Positions 12,144-21,199 of a stretch of 64,000 nucleotides of DNA are shown here, piece by piece. The DNA comes from Actinobacteria bacterium HGW-Actinobacteria-2 (lineage in GTDB: Bacteria; Actinomycetota; Actinomycetes; Propionibacteriales; Propionibacteriaceae), in assembly GCA_002841335.1 (NCBI GenBank), contig PHEY01000002.1:310001-374000 (forward strand), read 5' to 3'. The notes beneath the pieces were generated by a model, which worked only from the letters and a program-made list of their open reading frames with translations, did not search any database and was not told where the DNA came from. The stretch's first letter is position 1. Each line of letters begins with the position of its first letter. Position numbers and translations under genes: made by a program.

Positions 12144-12470
12144 TCAGCTGTGTGCGCGCTCGTAGGCCTCGCGCACCTCGGCCGACACGCGGCCACGGCT
12201 GGAGACCTGCATGCCCTGGGCGATCGCCCACGCACGGATTTCGGTGGCGGCGGTTCCACCGGACTTGCGACGTCCCGTGCCGGAACGACGGGCGCTGCGG
12301 TCGCGCTCGCCGGCGGCGATGAACGGTGCGAAAGCGTCACGCAGCTTGCGGGCATTCGCGGCTGACAGATCGATCGAGTAAGCAATGCCATCCAGGGCGA
12401 AGGAGACGGTTTCGTCTGCTGCGCTTCCGTCGATGTCGTCGGTGTGGATGACTTGAACCCGCTTGGCCAT
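12144..12470 (-). CDS. lsr2: Nucleoid-associated protein Lsr2
   Basis: Small DNA-bridging protein that coats AT-rich and foreign DNA and silences it. The 108 residues show the N-terminal dimerisation strand region (MAKRVQVIHTDDIDGSAADETV), a basic linker (RSGTGRRKSGG) and the C-terminal DNA-binding domain with the AT-hook-like RGR core (SSRGRVSAEVREAYERAH). The start ATG has GAAAGGA upstream. It precedes clpC, separated by a terminator. The upstream region is the AT-richest intergenic stretch nearby, consistent with autoregulation, which I infer rather than see. Confidence 0.95.
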   Translation of the reverse strand: MAKRVQVIHTDDIDGSAADETVSFALDGIAYSIDLSAANARKLRDAFAPFIAAGERDRSARRSGTGRRKSGGTAATEIRAWAIAQGMQVSSRGRVSAEVREAYERAHS

Positions 12471-12775
12471 GTCGGTCCTTTCGATTCGGCTACCAAGGTT
12501 GGCAGCATTTTCGGCTCCCCATTGCGTATGGAAGCATATACCTCATACGGGCATTCGCAAGCCACTTCGACGAATGTGGATTGAGCCACATCAGTTGCGC
12601 TTCCGATCGGTCCAGTAACGCGCTCGATAACCCCAGTTGGCGAGTACGCCGTTCACCAAATTCGCCCCGGCAATGCGGCCCCGTTTGATAAGTAGTTTTG
12701 CACCAAAGCACATCATGGACACGGCTCCGGGGGCAAGTGTGCGCTTCGAGTTACAGCGAACAATGTTCTGGAAAA
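12471..12775. other. Relatively AT-rich upstream region of lsr2
   Basis: No gene is supported here. It lies between the lsr2 start and the terminator of the next gene. It contains AT-richer patches (for example around 12520-12550 and 12685-12715, including GATAAGTAGTTTTGCACC) that stand out from the surrounding GC-rich sequence, and presumably holds the lsr2 promoter. Confidence 0.4.
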
Positions 12776-12810
12776 CAGATACACCCGGCTCCGAGAGCCG
12801 GGTGTATCTG
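12776..12810 (-). terminator. Intrinsic terminator of the coiled-coil membrane protein gene
   Basis: 16-bp perfect stem (CAGATACACCCGGCTC) with a three-base loop, followed on the minus strand by TTTTCC, six bases past the stop codon at 12817. This is a classic rho-independent terminator, rare in so GC-rich a window. Confidence 0.88.
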
Positions 12811-12816
12811 GTGAGG

Positions 12817-13443
12817 TCAGGCGTGCTTGCGCTGCTCGACTTGGGTAATGGGTGGATTGATCAGGCGTTCGATCTGAACGACCGTTGGGAAGCCGTCCTC
12901 AGTCCACAAATCCTGTGCTGCGGTCTCCATGAGTTCACGCACCGGCAGTGGCACAACCTCGTCGTCGAGGGCGTCCTGGACGGCATGAAGGCCTTCCCGG
13001 ACGAGGGCGAGTTCTTTCGTTCGCTGATTGAGCTCGAACTGCAATGCCACCTTGTCTCCACGCAGCTGAGCTGCTTCAAGAGACACGGTGGCCGCCTCCG
13101 AGCGGACCTGGTTGAGATGATGGACAAGTTCTCCATTGCGGGCACTCAACAGCTTGACCACTCCCAGGTGCCGGCGAGTTGCATCCTGCATCAACTCAGA
13201 AGCACGGCGGGCGTCGTCACGCAGTTGGGCTTGTAGCGTCGTTCGGGTGGCTTTCACTTCACGCCAGGCGAAATAGCTGGCGAGTACACCACCGGCAACT
13301 GCCAATACCAGACCGGTGGGCAACATCCAGGACCCACCGATTCCGGCGACAATGGCAGCAAGTGCCGAACCGAGCAACGAGAGCCGCATGATGCGGCGGC
13401 GCGGGGAAGGAATCGCTTTCCTCGAGGCGGCTACGGGTAACAC
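12817..13443 (-). CDS. Two-TM membrane protein with cytoplasmic coiled coil, unknown function
   Basis: A protein of about 208 residues. Two hydrophobic segments (LSLLGSALAAIVAGIGGSWML and PTGLVLAVAGGVLASYFAW) follow a basic N-terminus. They are followed by a long helical, probably coiled-coil stretch (about residues 60-160) rich in Glu, Leu, Arg and Gln, and a short acidic-to-basic tail. I do not recognise the family. I propose the GTG at 13443, which starts 11 bases after the upstream stop and keeps the basic flank; ATG at 13389 is the alternative. Neither has a good ribosome site. Confidence 0.55.
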   Translation of the reverse strand: MLPVAASRKAIPSPRRRIMRLSLLGSALAAIVAGIGGSWMLPTGLVLAVAGGVLASYFAWREVKATRTTLQAQLRDDARRASELMQDATRRHLGVVKLLSARNGELVHHLNQVRSEAATVSLEAAQLRGDKVALQFELNQRTKELALVREGLHAVQDALDDEVVPLPVRELMETAAQDLWTEDGFPTVVQIERLINPPITQVEQRKHA

Positions 13444-13453
13444 GTCGCAGAGT

Positions 13454-13972
13454 CTAGCCCGGCGAGGTTGGACTTCCCGGCAGCGATGACGGCGTGGCGT
13501 CCCCGTGCGGGGGACCGGGAATTCTGCAGGAACGCTGCAATAACGCACCGGCAATCGCCAACAGGATGCTGGCCAGCACAGTCAGCCCGACGATGATCAC
13601 GCGCGCAGAGAGCAGTTCGACCCCGGCTCGTCCGACCAAATAGCCGATCATCGCGGCATATCCGCCGGCCAAGGCCGCACCCACCAATAGCGTCGCTTTG
13701 CCCAGGACGAGCAGGCGCACCGCCCGGGGGGCCGCGATGATTTCCCGCTCGACCTGCAGGCGGCGATAGGTCGACCACGCCAGAAAGCCGACAGCGAGCG
13801 CCAACACCGCGATCAGCGCCGAACCGACCAGCGGCGGCGACGGCAGCGACCATCCCATCACGTCCGGAATGGCGCAGCTGAGCCAGCCGAGCCCGATTCC
13901 GGCAAGGGTGGCGGCGACAACGGCCTGCCACCCGGTCGGCCGGACGCTCGGGTGCGCCTCAGGCTCCGGCAT
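13454..13972 (-). CDS. DUF3180 membrane protein
   Basis: A 172-residue membrane protein with four hydrophobic segments: two near residues 17-35 and 45-65, and two near 90-115 and 122-145. It matches the DUF3180 position directly after folK in actinobacteria (Rv3605c). The start ATG at 13972 overlaps the folK stop (TGATG); a GTG one codon upstream is possible. Role unknown, but the conserved coupling to folate genes suggests co-expression. It ends with a Pro/Ser/Gly-rich tail. Confidence 0.75.
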   Translation of the reverse strand: MPEPEAHPSVRPTGWQAVVAATLAGIGLGWLSCAIPDVMGWSLPSPPLVGSALIAVLALAVGFLAWSTYRRLQVEREIIAAPRAVRLLVLGKATLLVGAALAGGYAAMIGYLVGRAGVELLSARVIIVGLTVLASILLAIAGALLQRSCRIPGPPHGDATPSSLPGSPTSPG

Positions 13973-14514
13973 CACTCCACCCGCAAGTCCTCGCGGCGTC
14001 GCACACCGCTACTGCCGACGCCCTGGGCCAAATCCGCCACCCGGCCATGACCGGCGAGTTCGGCATCCGGGTCGATCTCGGCCCAGGGGATCAGCACGAA
14101 GCCGCGTTCATGGGCCCGCGGGTGGGGCAGGGTGAGGAAGTCGTTGTCGATCCGCCGGTCGTCCACGGCGATCAGGTCGACGTCCACGGTGCGAGGCCCG
14201 CCGTCGATCACCCGGACCCGGTCGAACGCGTCCTCGATCGCCAGCGCCCGCTCCAGCATCACCGTGGACGCCAGCGACGACCGCGTCGTGACCACCAGAT
14301 TCAGGAAGTCGGGCTGATCGACGAAACCGACCGGAGTGGTCTCGTACACCGAGGAGATCGCGGTGACCGTCAGCCCGGGCGTCGAGCGGAGGAGATTGAC
14401 CGCTCCCTGCAGGTACTCGTGGCGATCGCCGAGGTTGGAGCCCAGTGAGAACACCGCTGTGCGCAGCGGCGTCATGCCAGACAGACCATCGATGTCCAAG
14501 TAGTCCTCACCCAT
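13972..14514 (-). CDS. folK: 2-amino-4-hydroxy-6-hydroxymethyldihydropteridine pyrophosphokinase
   Basis: Transfers pyrophosphate from ATP to 6-hydroxymethyl-dihydropterin in folate synthesis. 180 residues. Signature segments are SLGSNLGDR, the ETTPVGFVDQPDFLNLVV substrate strand, and GGPRTVDVDLIAVD followed by LPHPRAHERGFVL. The ATG at 14514 overlaps the end of folB by eight bases, and the stop overlaps the DUF3180 start, so the three are translationally chained. The N-terminal extension before the SLGSN motif (about 20 residues) is longer than usual; an internal start at MTPLRTAVF is possible. Confidence 0.93.
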   Translation of the reverse strand: MGEDYLDIDGLSGMTPLRTAVFSLGSNLGDRHEYLQGAVNLLRSTPGLTVTAISSVYETTPVGFVDQPDFLNLVVTTRSSLASTVMLERALAIEDAFDRVRVIDGGPRTVDVDLIAVDDRRIDNDFLTLPHPRAHERGFVLIPWAEIDPDAELAGHGRVADLAQGVGSSGVRRREDLRVE

Positions 14515-14875
14515 GCACGTTCCTCCGCGAGATCGTGACGCTCACATCGGCCACCGGGACCGGTAGCGGAGCCTCAGGCTTGTGGACGGTCACCTCGACC
14601 GCCTCGATTCTGGCGTCTGCGAGGCAGGTTGCCGCTACCCGCTCCGCCAGAGTCTCAATCAGGTCCACCGATCCGGCACGGGCGGTCTCCGCGATCGCGG
14701 AGGCCAGTACCGAGTAGTCGACGGTGGTGGCCAGGTCGTCGCTGTCGTCCCGCGGGCGCAGGCTGGCTTCGACGTCGATCAGGAACGGCTGGGGCCGCAG
14801 CTTTTCCTCGGGATAGACGCCATGGGCAGCCTCGATCCTCAAACCGGTGATCCGAATGCGGTCCGCGGGTGCCAT
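14507..14875 (-). CDS. folB: Dihydroneopterin aldolase
   Basis: Cleaves dihydroneopterin to 6-hydroxymethyl-dihydropterin, the step before FolK. 122 residues. Features are RIRITGLRIEAAHGVYPEEK with the conserved tyrosine/glutamate region, DYSVLASAIAE, the catalytic-site segment LIETLAERVAATCL, and VTVHKPEAPLPV with the conserved lysine. The ATG at 14875 is set by a strong AAGGAGG seven bases upstream. It ends inside folK. Confidence 0.93.
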   Translation of the reverse strand: MAPADRIRITGLRIEAAHGVYPEEKLRPQPFLIDVEASLRPRDDSDDLATTVDYSVLASAIAETARAGSVDLIETLAERVAATCLADARIEAVEVTVHKPEAPLPVPVADVSVTISRRNVHG

Positions 14876-14906
14876 CACATCGCCTCCTTGGCGAACCATA
14901 GCCGCC

Positions 14907-15734
14907 TCATCCGCGTTGCCACATCCCCCCGACCTTGATCGCGTCGAGTTGTGGACGCACCGTGTGGGTCCGCACTCCCCAAACTCCGGCGACGGCCAGC
15001 AGCGCGGTGAGCGCCACGGTGGCATCGTCGCGTTCCTTCGGCGGACGCAGCCCGTCGGCATCGGCCAGGAGTTCTCCGAGGAATCGCTTGCGCGAGGTTC
15101 CGACCAGCACCGGAAGGCCGAGGACGTCGAAGCGGTCCAGTCCCCGCAGCAACGCCCAGTTGTGGTCGACGGTCTTGGCGAACCCGAGACCGGGATCGAT
15201 CACCAGGCGGTCGCGGGTCACCCCGGCCGCCACGGCCGCGTCCACTCGTTCGGCGAGTTCCTCGATCACCTCGGCGACCACGTCGTCGTAGGTGGCGCGG
15301 GTTTGCATGTCCACCGAGTGCCCCCGCCAATGCATCGCCAGGTAGGCACAATCCAGGTCGGCCACCGCCGGCAGCATCTGCGAATCCGCCAGCCCACCGG
15401 AGACGTCGTTGACCAGGACGGCACCGGCCGCGACCGCTGCCTGGGCTACTTCGTGGCGGGTGGTGTCGACCGACACCGCGATCCCGGCCCGGCTGAGCCG
15501 TTCGATCACCGGGACGACGCGGGCCAGTTCGGCGTCCAGGTGCACCCGGCCGGCTCCCGGACGAGTGGACTCACCGCCCACGTCGACCAGGTCGGCCCCT
15601 TCGGCGGCGAGCTCGGTTCCGTGGACGACGGCGGCGTCCAGGTCGAGGAAGTCCCCACCGTCGGAGAACGAGTCCGGGGTCACGTTGAGCACCCCCATCA
15701 CCAGGGTGCGTCCGGGTTGCGGCAGTGAAGTCAC
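14907..15734 (-). CDS. folP: Dihydropteroate synthase
   Basis: Joins hydroxymethyl-dihydropterin pyrophosphate with p-aminobenzoate; the sulfonamide target. 275 residues with a GTG start at 15734. Conserved loops are all present: NVTPDSFSDGG, DVGGESTRPGA, the VSVDTTR strand, VNDVSGG, DPGLGFAK, and GTSRKRFLG with the substrate lysine and arginine, ending GVRTHTVRPQ. It begins 34 bases after the beta-helix gene's stop rather than directly after folE, the usual neighbour. Confidence 0.95.
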   Translation of the reverse strand: MTSLPQPGRTLVMGVLNVTPDSFSDGGDFLDLDAAVVHGTELAAEGADLVDVGGESTRPGAGRVHLDAELARVVPVIERLSRAGIAVSVDTTRHEVAQAAVAAGAVLVNDVSGGLADSQMLPAVADLDCAYLAMHWRGHSVDMQTRATYDDVVAEVIEELAERVDAAVAAGVTRDRLVIDPGLGFAKTVDHNWALLRGLDRFDVLGLPVLVGTSRKRFLGELLADADGLRPPKERDDATVALTALLAVAGVWGVRTHTVRPQLDAIKVGGMWQRG

Positions 15735-15768
15735 TCGCAGAGCCTAGCCAAGCTCGACGGTCTCGTCC

Positions 15769-16905
15769 TCAGCGCAGGGTGGACTTACTCACCTTCGGTT
15801 TGCCCTTGCCCAGGAAGAAGATTCCCGGATAGCCGCGGGTGTAGAACCGGTCACTGGGGTTGTTGATCAACTTCGACTTCTCGATGCGCAACGTGCCGGT
15901 GCGGTTGTTGGAGACGAAGAAGATCGCCCCGCCGCCCTCATTGGCGTGATTGTTCTTGATCACGGTGCCAGCGACGCGGATGGTGAACTTGTTGCCGTCG
16001 GCGTAGATCGCGCCACCGCTGCCGCCACCGGGCGTCCCGGAGCGCTTCGGGTTCGCGCCGTTGCCGACCGCAGCGTTGTCGGTGAACAAGCTGTTCAGCA
16101 CCGTCCAGGACACTCCGATGCTGCTCAGCGCACCACCATTGGAGCAGCTGCCACCCATGCCGGGCGCGCCACCGAAGGTGCTGTGGTTCACATACACCGG
16201 CCGGTTCTTGTACTGGCTGAGCACGCGGATCGCGGCACCACCGAGATCGGGGCCGGTGGTGTCGCACTTGTTGCGAACGAAGACAGAGTTGACCACCTTG
16301 AACTGACCGCCGCGGACGAAGATCGCACCGCCACCGCCACCTTCGGCCTTTTCACCGGTGGAGTTGCCGTCGGCGAAGGTCAGGTTCTGCACCACCAGCT
16401 TCGGGGTGGACTGGTTCTGGCAGTGGGTCGAGGTCCACACCTGCTTGGGGTCGCAGGTGTTCTGGTACAGAATCCGACGCTCGCCGCCGCCGCTCAGCGT
16501 CACCTTGTTGCCACCGTCGAGCACCAGCGACTTGTTGGTGTTGCGCACCTTGGCGGTCTGGGTCATCACGATGGTGATCGGGTCAGGGCCGCAGTTGAAG
16601 GTCACGATGCCGCCCTGTGCCACCGCCGCGACCACGGCATCGGAGGTGCAGCTGGCCGGGGTGCCGTCGCCGATCACCCGGGTGGGTTTGGTGGTCTTCA
16701 CGGCCTTGGCCGCTTTCGGCACCTTCGCCTTGCCGGACGGATTGCCCGCGGCGATTCCGAAGCTGTTCACCGCGGGGGTGACCAGGGTGGGCACGGTTGC
16801 GGGCTGGACGGACGGGGCGACGGCCACGCTGGGGGCAGCGCAGGCAGTCGAGGTGAGAGTGAGGGTGATCGCGGCCACCAGGATTCGCCGTACGGTACGC
16901 GTCAT
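15769..16905 (-). CDS. Secreted parallel beta-helix repeat protein
   Basis: A 378-residue protein with a clear signal peptide (RRILVAAITLTLTSTACAAP) and a low-complexity Val/Pro/Lys stretch to about residue 75. A right-handed beta-helix-like region (about 110-375) follows, with repeated GGAIF/GGAIY/GGAAI, NSVF/NSLF and VVQNLTFADG coils, as in the polymorphic-outer-membrane-protein and pectate-lyase-like folds. No catalytic residues can be assigned. Several cysteines may form disulfides. It is wedged between folE and folP, which are normally adjacent, on the same strand, so it is likely an insertion into the folate cluster. Confidence 0.7.
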   Translation of the reverse strand: MTRTVRRILVAAITLTLTSTACAAPSVAVAPSVQPATVPTLVTPAVNSFGIAAGNPSGKAKVPKAAKAVKTTKPTRVIGDGTPASCTSDAVVAAVAQGGIVTFNCGPDPITIVMTQTAKVRNTNKSLVLDGGNKVTLSGGGERRILYQNTCDPKQVWTSTHCQNQSTPKLVVQNLTFADGNSTGEKAEGGGGGAIFVRGGQFKVVNSVFVRNKCDTTGPDLGGAAIRVLSQYKNRPVYVNHSTFGGAPGMGGSCSNGGALSSIGVSWTVLNSLFTDNAAVGNGANPKRSGTPGGGSGGAIYADGNKFTIRVAGTVIKNNHANEGGGAIFFVSNNRTGTLRIEKSKLINNPSDRFYTRGYPGIFFLGKGKPKVSKSTLR

Positions 16906-16966
16906 GTGCCGACCCTAGTGCGCGCACCCCGGCGGCGAACAGGCCCCCCGGTACGGCCGGACGGGC

Positions 16967-17527
16967 TCAGCCGATGATCAGGCTCATCGCCTCCGCACGG
17001 GTGGCCGGGTTGGCCATCACCCCGCGCACCGCGCTGGTGACGGTCTTGGCGCCGGGTTTGCGAACCCCCCGCATGGTCATGCACAGGTGCTCGCATTCGA
17101 TCACCACGATCACGCCGCGGGCACCCAGATGCTCCACCAGCGCATCGGCGACCTGGGAGGTCAGCCGCTCCTGGACCTGCGGGCGTTTGGCGAACGCGTC
17201 CACCAGGCGGGCCAGCTTGCTCAGGCCGGTGATCTTTCCCTTGCTCGGGATGTAGCCCACATGAGCCACCCCGGTGAACGGCAGCAGGTGGTGTTCGCAG
17301 GTGCTCCACACTTCGATATCGCGCACCAGCACCATTTCGTCGTGGCCCAGGTCGAAGGTGGTGGCCAGCACTTCGGCCGGGTCGGCCTCCAGGCCGGTGA
17401 ACATCTCCGCGTACGCCCTGGCCACCCGGTTCGGGGTCTCGATCAGGCCGTCACGGGTGGGGTCTTCACCGATCGCGATCAGGATTTCTCGGACGGCTGC
17501 GGCGATGCGCTCTTGATCGACGGCCAC
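16967..17527 (-). CDS. folE: GTP cyclohydrolase I
   Basis: First enzyme of folate/pterin synthesis, converting GTP to dihydroneopterin triphosphate. 186 residues. Zinc-site motifs are [10 protein letters not shown] and the later [13 protein letters not shown]. The [22 protein letters not shown] helix and TSAVRG active-site segment are intact. The GTG start at 17527 lies three bases after the ftsH stop, so it is probably co-transcribed with ftsH. Confidence 0.96.
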   Translation of the reverse strand: MAVDQERIAAAVREILIAIGEDPTRDGLIETPNRVARAYAEMFTGLEADPAEVLATTFDLGHDEMVLVRDIEVWSTCEHHLLPFTGVAHVGYIPSKGKITGLSKLARLVDAFAKRPQVQERLTSQVADALVEHLGARGVIVVIECEHLCMTMRGVRKPGAKTVTSAVRGVMANPATRAEAMSLIIG

Positions 17528-17530
17528 GGC

Positions 17531-19591
17531 TCAGCCCTGGGGTGGAGTCGCGGGCGGACCGCCGATGCCCTGATCACCGGGCACCATCGGCGGGAAGGCC
17601 GGCGGCATCGGTTGCGGCGCGCCGGTCGGCAGCGGGTATCCCGGCGCGGCCGGCGCCAGGGCAGGCTCCGGCGGAGTCGGACGCTCCGGCGGGTCGACCG
17701 GTGGGATCTCGCTCGGCTTGCGGGTCTCCGAGCCGGTCCAGGCCGGACGCTTGGGCCAGCGCTTCAGCGGCTCGAAGATCTTGGCGACCTGCTCCTTGTC
17801 GAGGGTCTCCTTCTCGAACAACTGCCGCACCAGCTCGTCGAGCACATCACGGTTGGTGGTGAGCACGTCAAAGGCTTCTTGGTGCGCGGTCGAGATCAGC
17901 CGGGCCACCTCGGCGTCCACCTGTGCGGCGATCGCCTCGGAGTAGGTGCGCGAAGAGCTGCCGTAATCCATGCCCAGGAAGGGCTCCCGGTCACCAGCGC
18001 CGTAGCGCACCGCCCCGAGCGACTCGGTCATGCCGAACTCGGTGACCATGGCCCGGGCCAGCTTGGTGGCCTTCTCGATGTCGTTGCTGGCACCGGTGGT
18101 CGGGTCGTGGAAGACCAACTCCTCGGCGGCTCGTCCGCCCAGCATGTAGGCCAACTGGTCGAGCAGCTCGCCACGGGTCTGGGAGTACTTGTCGTCGTCG
18201 GGCATCACCATCGTGTAGCCCAGCGCCCGACCACGCGGCAGGATCGTCACTTTCTGCACCGGGTCGGTGCCCGGCATCGCCGCGGCCACCAGCGCGTGCC
18301 CGCCCTCGTGGTAGGCGGTGATCAGCAACTCGCGTTCGTTCATCACCCGGCTGCGCTTCTGTGGGCCGCCGATGACACGATCGATGGCTTCGTCCATTTG
18401 CGGCTTGCCGATGAAGCGCAGGTTCATCCGTGCGGTCAGCAGCGCGGCTTCGTTGAGCACATTGGCCAAGTCGGCGCCGGTGAAGCCCGGGGTGCGTTTG
18501 GCCACGGTGGCCAGGTCGACATCGGGAGCAATCGGCTTGTTCGCCGCGTGCACCCGCAGGATCTGCAGTCGGCCCTTCATGTCGGGCGCCTCGACCGGGA
18601 TCTGCCGGTCGAAACGGCCCGGACGCAGCAGCGCCGGGTCCAACACGTCGGGCCGGTTGGTGGCCGCGATCAGCACCACACCGCCGCGGACGTCGAAGCC
18701 GTCCATCTCGACCAGCAACTGGTTCAGGGTCTGTTCGCGCTCGTCGTGGCCGCCGCCCATACCGGCGCCGCGATGGCGTCCGACCGCGTCGATCTCGTCG
18801 ATGAACACGATCGCCGGAGCGGCTTCCTTGGCCTGTTCGAACAGGTCGCGCACTCGGGAGGCGCCGACGCCGACGAACATCTCCACGAAGTCCGAGCCCG
18901 AGATCGAGAAGAACGGCACGCCGGCCTCGCCGGCCACCGCGCGGGCCAGCAGCGTCTTGCCGGTGCCGGGCGGGCCGTACAGCAGCACACCCTTGGGGAT
19001 CTTGGCGCCGACCGCGGTGAACTTGGCGGGCTCGGAGAGGAACTCCTTGATCTCCTGCAGCTCCTCGATCGCCTCCTCGCAGCCGGCGACATCGGAGAAG
19101 GTGGTCTTGGGGGTGTCCTTGCTGGCCAGCTTGGCTTTCGACTTGCCGAAGCCGAGCACCCGATTGCCGCCGCCTTGGACGTTGTTGAGCATGATGAAGA
19201 ACAAGATGCCCAGGATCAGGAACGGCAGCACGCTGAACAGGAAGGTGCTCCAGAAGTTCGGCTGCGGCGGCTCACTGGTGTAGGTGTCCAGGGTGTGCGC
19301 GGCCATCCGCTGGTTGAGCCGATCGATGATCTGCTGGTTCTGCGGCGGGATCCAGGTGGACTTCACCTTCACCGCGGGGACGTCCTTGGTGGTCACCCTG
19401 ATGGTCTGGTCACCGTCGTTGATGATCACTTCCGCCAGCGGGGTGTCGGAGTTGATCAGCGCAACCACTTCAGAGGTCGGCTTGGCGACGAAGCCGTTGG
19501 CGTTGCTGTAGGCCTCGACAGCGATCGCGATACCCAAGAAGCCCAGGATGATCCAGAGGATCGGGGATCGCAGGATCCGGGAGAAGTTCAT
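17531..19591 (-). CDS. ftsH: ATP-dependent zinc metalloprotease FtsH
   Basis: Membrane-anchored AAA+ protease for quality control of membrane and soluble proteins. 686 residues. TM1 spans about 10-26 and TM2 about 116-136, flanking a roughly 90-residue outer domain. Walker A GPPGTGKT is at 206-213, Walker [10 protein letters not shown] at 261-269, the second region of homology is near 311-330, and the zinc site HEGGH is at 428-432. The C-terminal 80 residues are Pro/Gly-rich and disordered, as in other actinobacterial FtsH proteins. It is followed by folE and preceded by hpt. Confidence 0.97.
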   Translation of the reverse strand: MNFSRILRSPILWIILGFLGIAIAVEAYSNANGFVAKPTSEVVALINSDTPLAEVIINDGDQTIRVTTKDVPAVKVKSTWIPPQNQQIIDRLNQRMAAHTLDTYTSEPPQPNFWSTFLFSVLPFLILGILFFIMLNNVQGGGNRVLGFGKSKAKLASKDTPKTTFSDVAGCEEAIEELQEIKEFLSEPAKFTAVGAKIPKGVLLYGPPGTGKTLLARAVAGEAGVPFFSISGSDFVEMFVGVGASRVRDLFEQAKEAAPAIVFIDEIDAVGRHRGAGMGGGHDEREQTLNQLLVEMDGFDVRGGVVLIAATNRPDVLDPALLRPGRFDRQIPVEAPDMKGRLQILRVHAANKPIAPDVDLATVAKRTPGFTGADLANVLNEAALLTARMNLRFIGKPQMDEAIDRVIGGPQKRSRVMNERELLITAYHEGGHALVAAAMPGTDPVQKVTILPRGRALGYTMVMPDDDKYSQTRGELLDQLAYMLGGRAAEELVFHDPTTGASNDIEKATKLARAMVTEFGMTESLGAVRYGAGDREPFLGMDYGSSSRTYSEAIAAQVDAEVARLISTAHQEAFDVLTTNRDVLDELVRQLFEKETLDKEQVAKIFEPLKRWPKRPAWTGSETRKPSEIPPVDPPERPTPPEPALAPAAPGYPLPTGAPQPMPPAFPPMVPGDQGIGGPPATPPQG

Positions 19592-19661
19592 GGTCAGCTT
19601 TCGTCGAACCGTTTGTCACGGGCTAGTAGGACGATACCGAACCCGACAACTCCCTTGCGGG

Positions 19662-20213
19662 TCAGCTGTAGACGTGAGGGGCGAGAATGCCCACATCCCG
19701 CAGGTTGCGGTAGCGGCCGGAGTAGTCCAGGCCGTACCCGACCACGAACTGGTTGGGCAGGTCGTAACCGACGTACTTCACGTCGACCTCGATCTTCATG
19801 GCATCCGGCTTGCGGAACATGGTCATGATCTCCAGGCTCGCCGGGTTGCGGGAAGCGAGGTTCTGCATCAGGTAGGTCAGGGTCAGACCGGTGTCGATGA
19901 TGTCCTCCACCACCAGCACGTGGCGTCCGACCAGGTCGGTGGACAGGTCCTTCAGGATCCGCACCACGCCCGACGAATGCGTGCCCATGCCGTAGGACGA
20001 CACCGCCATCCAGTCCATCGCGCAATCAATCGACAGAGCCCGCGACAGGTCGGCCATCACCATCACGGCACCGTTGAGCACCCCCACCAGCAGTGGGTTG
20101 GTTCCGGCGTAGTCACGATCGATCTCGGCGGCGATTTCGCCTAGCCGGGCAGCAATCTGATCGGAGGTGAAGAGCACTTCGGAGAGGTCGGCGGCAACAT
20201 CTAGAGCATCCAC
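19662..20213 (-). CDS. hpt: Hypoxanthine phosphoribosyltransferase
   Basis: Purine salvage enzyme converting hypoxanthine or guanine and PRPP to nucleotides. 183 residues. The PRPP-binding motif VLVVEDIIDTGLTL and the flexible-loop region SSYGMGTHSSG are clear, with VGYDLPNQFVVGYGLDY near the C-terminus binding the base. GTG start at 20213. The order ftsH-hpt-tilS is conserved in actinobacteria. Confidence 0.95.
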   Translation of the reverse strand: MDALDVAADLSEVLFTSDQIAARLGEIAAEIDRDYAGTNPLLVGVLNGAVMVMADLSRALSIDCAMDWMAVSSYGMGTHSSGVVRILKDLSTDLVGRHVLVVEDIIDTGLTLTYLMQNLASRNPASLEIMTMFRKPDAMKIEVDVKYVGYDLPNQFVVGYGLDYSGRYRNLRDVGILAPHVYS

Positions 20214-20244
20214 GCCCGCACCCTATCCTGATCAGCGGTCCGGC

Positions 20245-21192
20245 TCAGCCATGTACCGACACCAGAGCGGCACCCTCGCGGCGTACCCGCAGCCCGGGAA
20301 GTTCCACCCAGCGTTGCCCCCGCCAGGCCGTCACCAGAGCCGACACTGCGGCCAGGTGCCGCGCGGTGACCTCGCTCGCACCACGGTTGACCAGCCAAGC
20401 CCGCAGCACCCGGGAGCCGACGGCCGGAGCCAAGGCGGCCAACGCGACACAATCCAAACGCTCGGAGGCCGCAAGCTCCTGGTGCTCAGCGGCCAAGGCA
20501 TCGAGGAAGTCGGCATCAGTACGCAGCAGATCGGCCGAACGGGCCAACGCTTCGGCGATCCCTGGGCCGAGCTCAGCCTCCAGGACCGGCAACACCCGAG
20601 TACGCACCCGGACGCGGGTGAACCGGTCCTCACCGTTGTGCGGATCCGTCCACGGGTCCAACCCCCACTGTTCGCAGGCGTCCCTGGTCACCGTCCGGCG
20701 CAGTCCCAGCAGGGGACGACGGAACCGTCCGCGCGCCGGCGGCATTCCGGCGAGGGACCGCGGGCCCGAACCGCGAGCCAGACCGAGCAGTACCGTCTCG
20801 GCCTGATCGTCGAGGGTGTGGCCGAGCAGGATCAGCTCGGCGTCGGTGGTGGCGGCCTCCAAACCGGCGTAGCGGGCCGTTCGTGCGGCCGCCTCCCACC
20901 CGGTACCGGCAGCCTCAACCCTCACCGGCACCACCTCGGCCGACAACCGCAGGCGCTCGCTCAGCTGGGCGACGACGCCGACGGCGACCTCGGCCGATCC
21001 CGGTTGCAGGCCGTGGTCGATCACGATCGCCCGGACGTCCTGGTGACGTCGGCGTCCCACCTCGGCCGCGGCTGCGGCCAGGGCGAGGGAGTCCGGTCCG
21101 CCGGAGCAGGCGACCACCAATGGCTGGTCGGGCACCTCGGCGACCGCCTGGACGATCTGGAGCGCGGCCGGGCCGAGCGCACGACGGGCCAT
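20245..21192 (-). CDS. tilS: tRNA(Ile)-lysidine synthase
   Basis: Modifies the wobble cytidine of tRNA-Ile(CAU) to lysidine so it reads AUA. 315 residues. The N-terminal PP-loop ATPase motif VVACSGGPDSLAL is followed by IDHGLQPGS, LGHTLDDQAETVLL and the conserved RPLLGLRR, PWTDPHN and R-rich RVRVRTRVLPVL segments. ATG at 21192 starts eight bases after the metalloprotease gene stop; an upstream in-frame extension overlaps that gene and has no homology. Confidence 0.94.
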   Translation of the reverse strand: MARRALGPAALQIVQAVAEVPDQPLVVACSGGPDSLALAAAAAEVGRRRHQDVRAIVIDHGLQPGSAEVAVGVVAQLSERLRLSAEVVPVRVEAAGTGWEAAARTARYAGLEAATTDAELILLGHTLDDQAETVLLGLARGSGPRSLAGMPPARGRFRRPLLGLRRTVTRDACEQWGLDPWTDPHNGEDRFTRVRVRTRVLPVLEAELGPGIAEALARSADLLRTDADFLDALAAEHQELAASERLDCVALAALAPAVGSRVLRAWLVNRGASEVTARHLAAVSALVTAWRGQRWVELPGLRVRREGAALVSVHG

Positions 21193-21199
21193 AGCGGCC

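Noticed and set aside
16840-16905. Lipoprotein signal in the beta-helix protein
   Set aside because: The residues before the cysteine (LTSTAC) lack the Leu/Val/Ile usually found at position -3 of a lipobox, so a plain signal peptide is more likely.
17087-19828. A 900-codon open frame on the plus strand
   Set aside because: It is antisense to ftsH and folE. GC-rich genes often leave long open antisense frames; ftsH has all family motifs and normal codon use.
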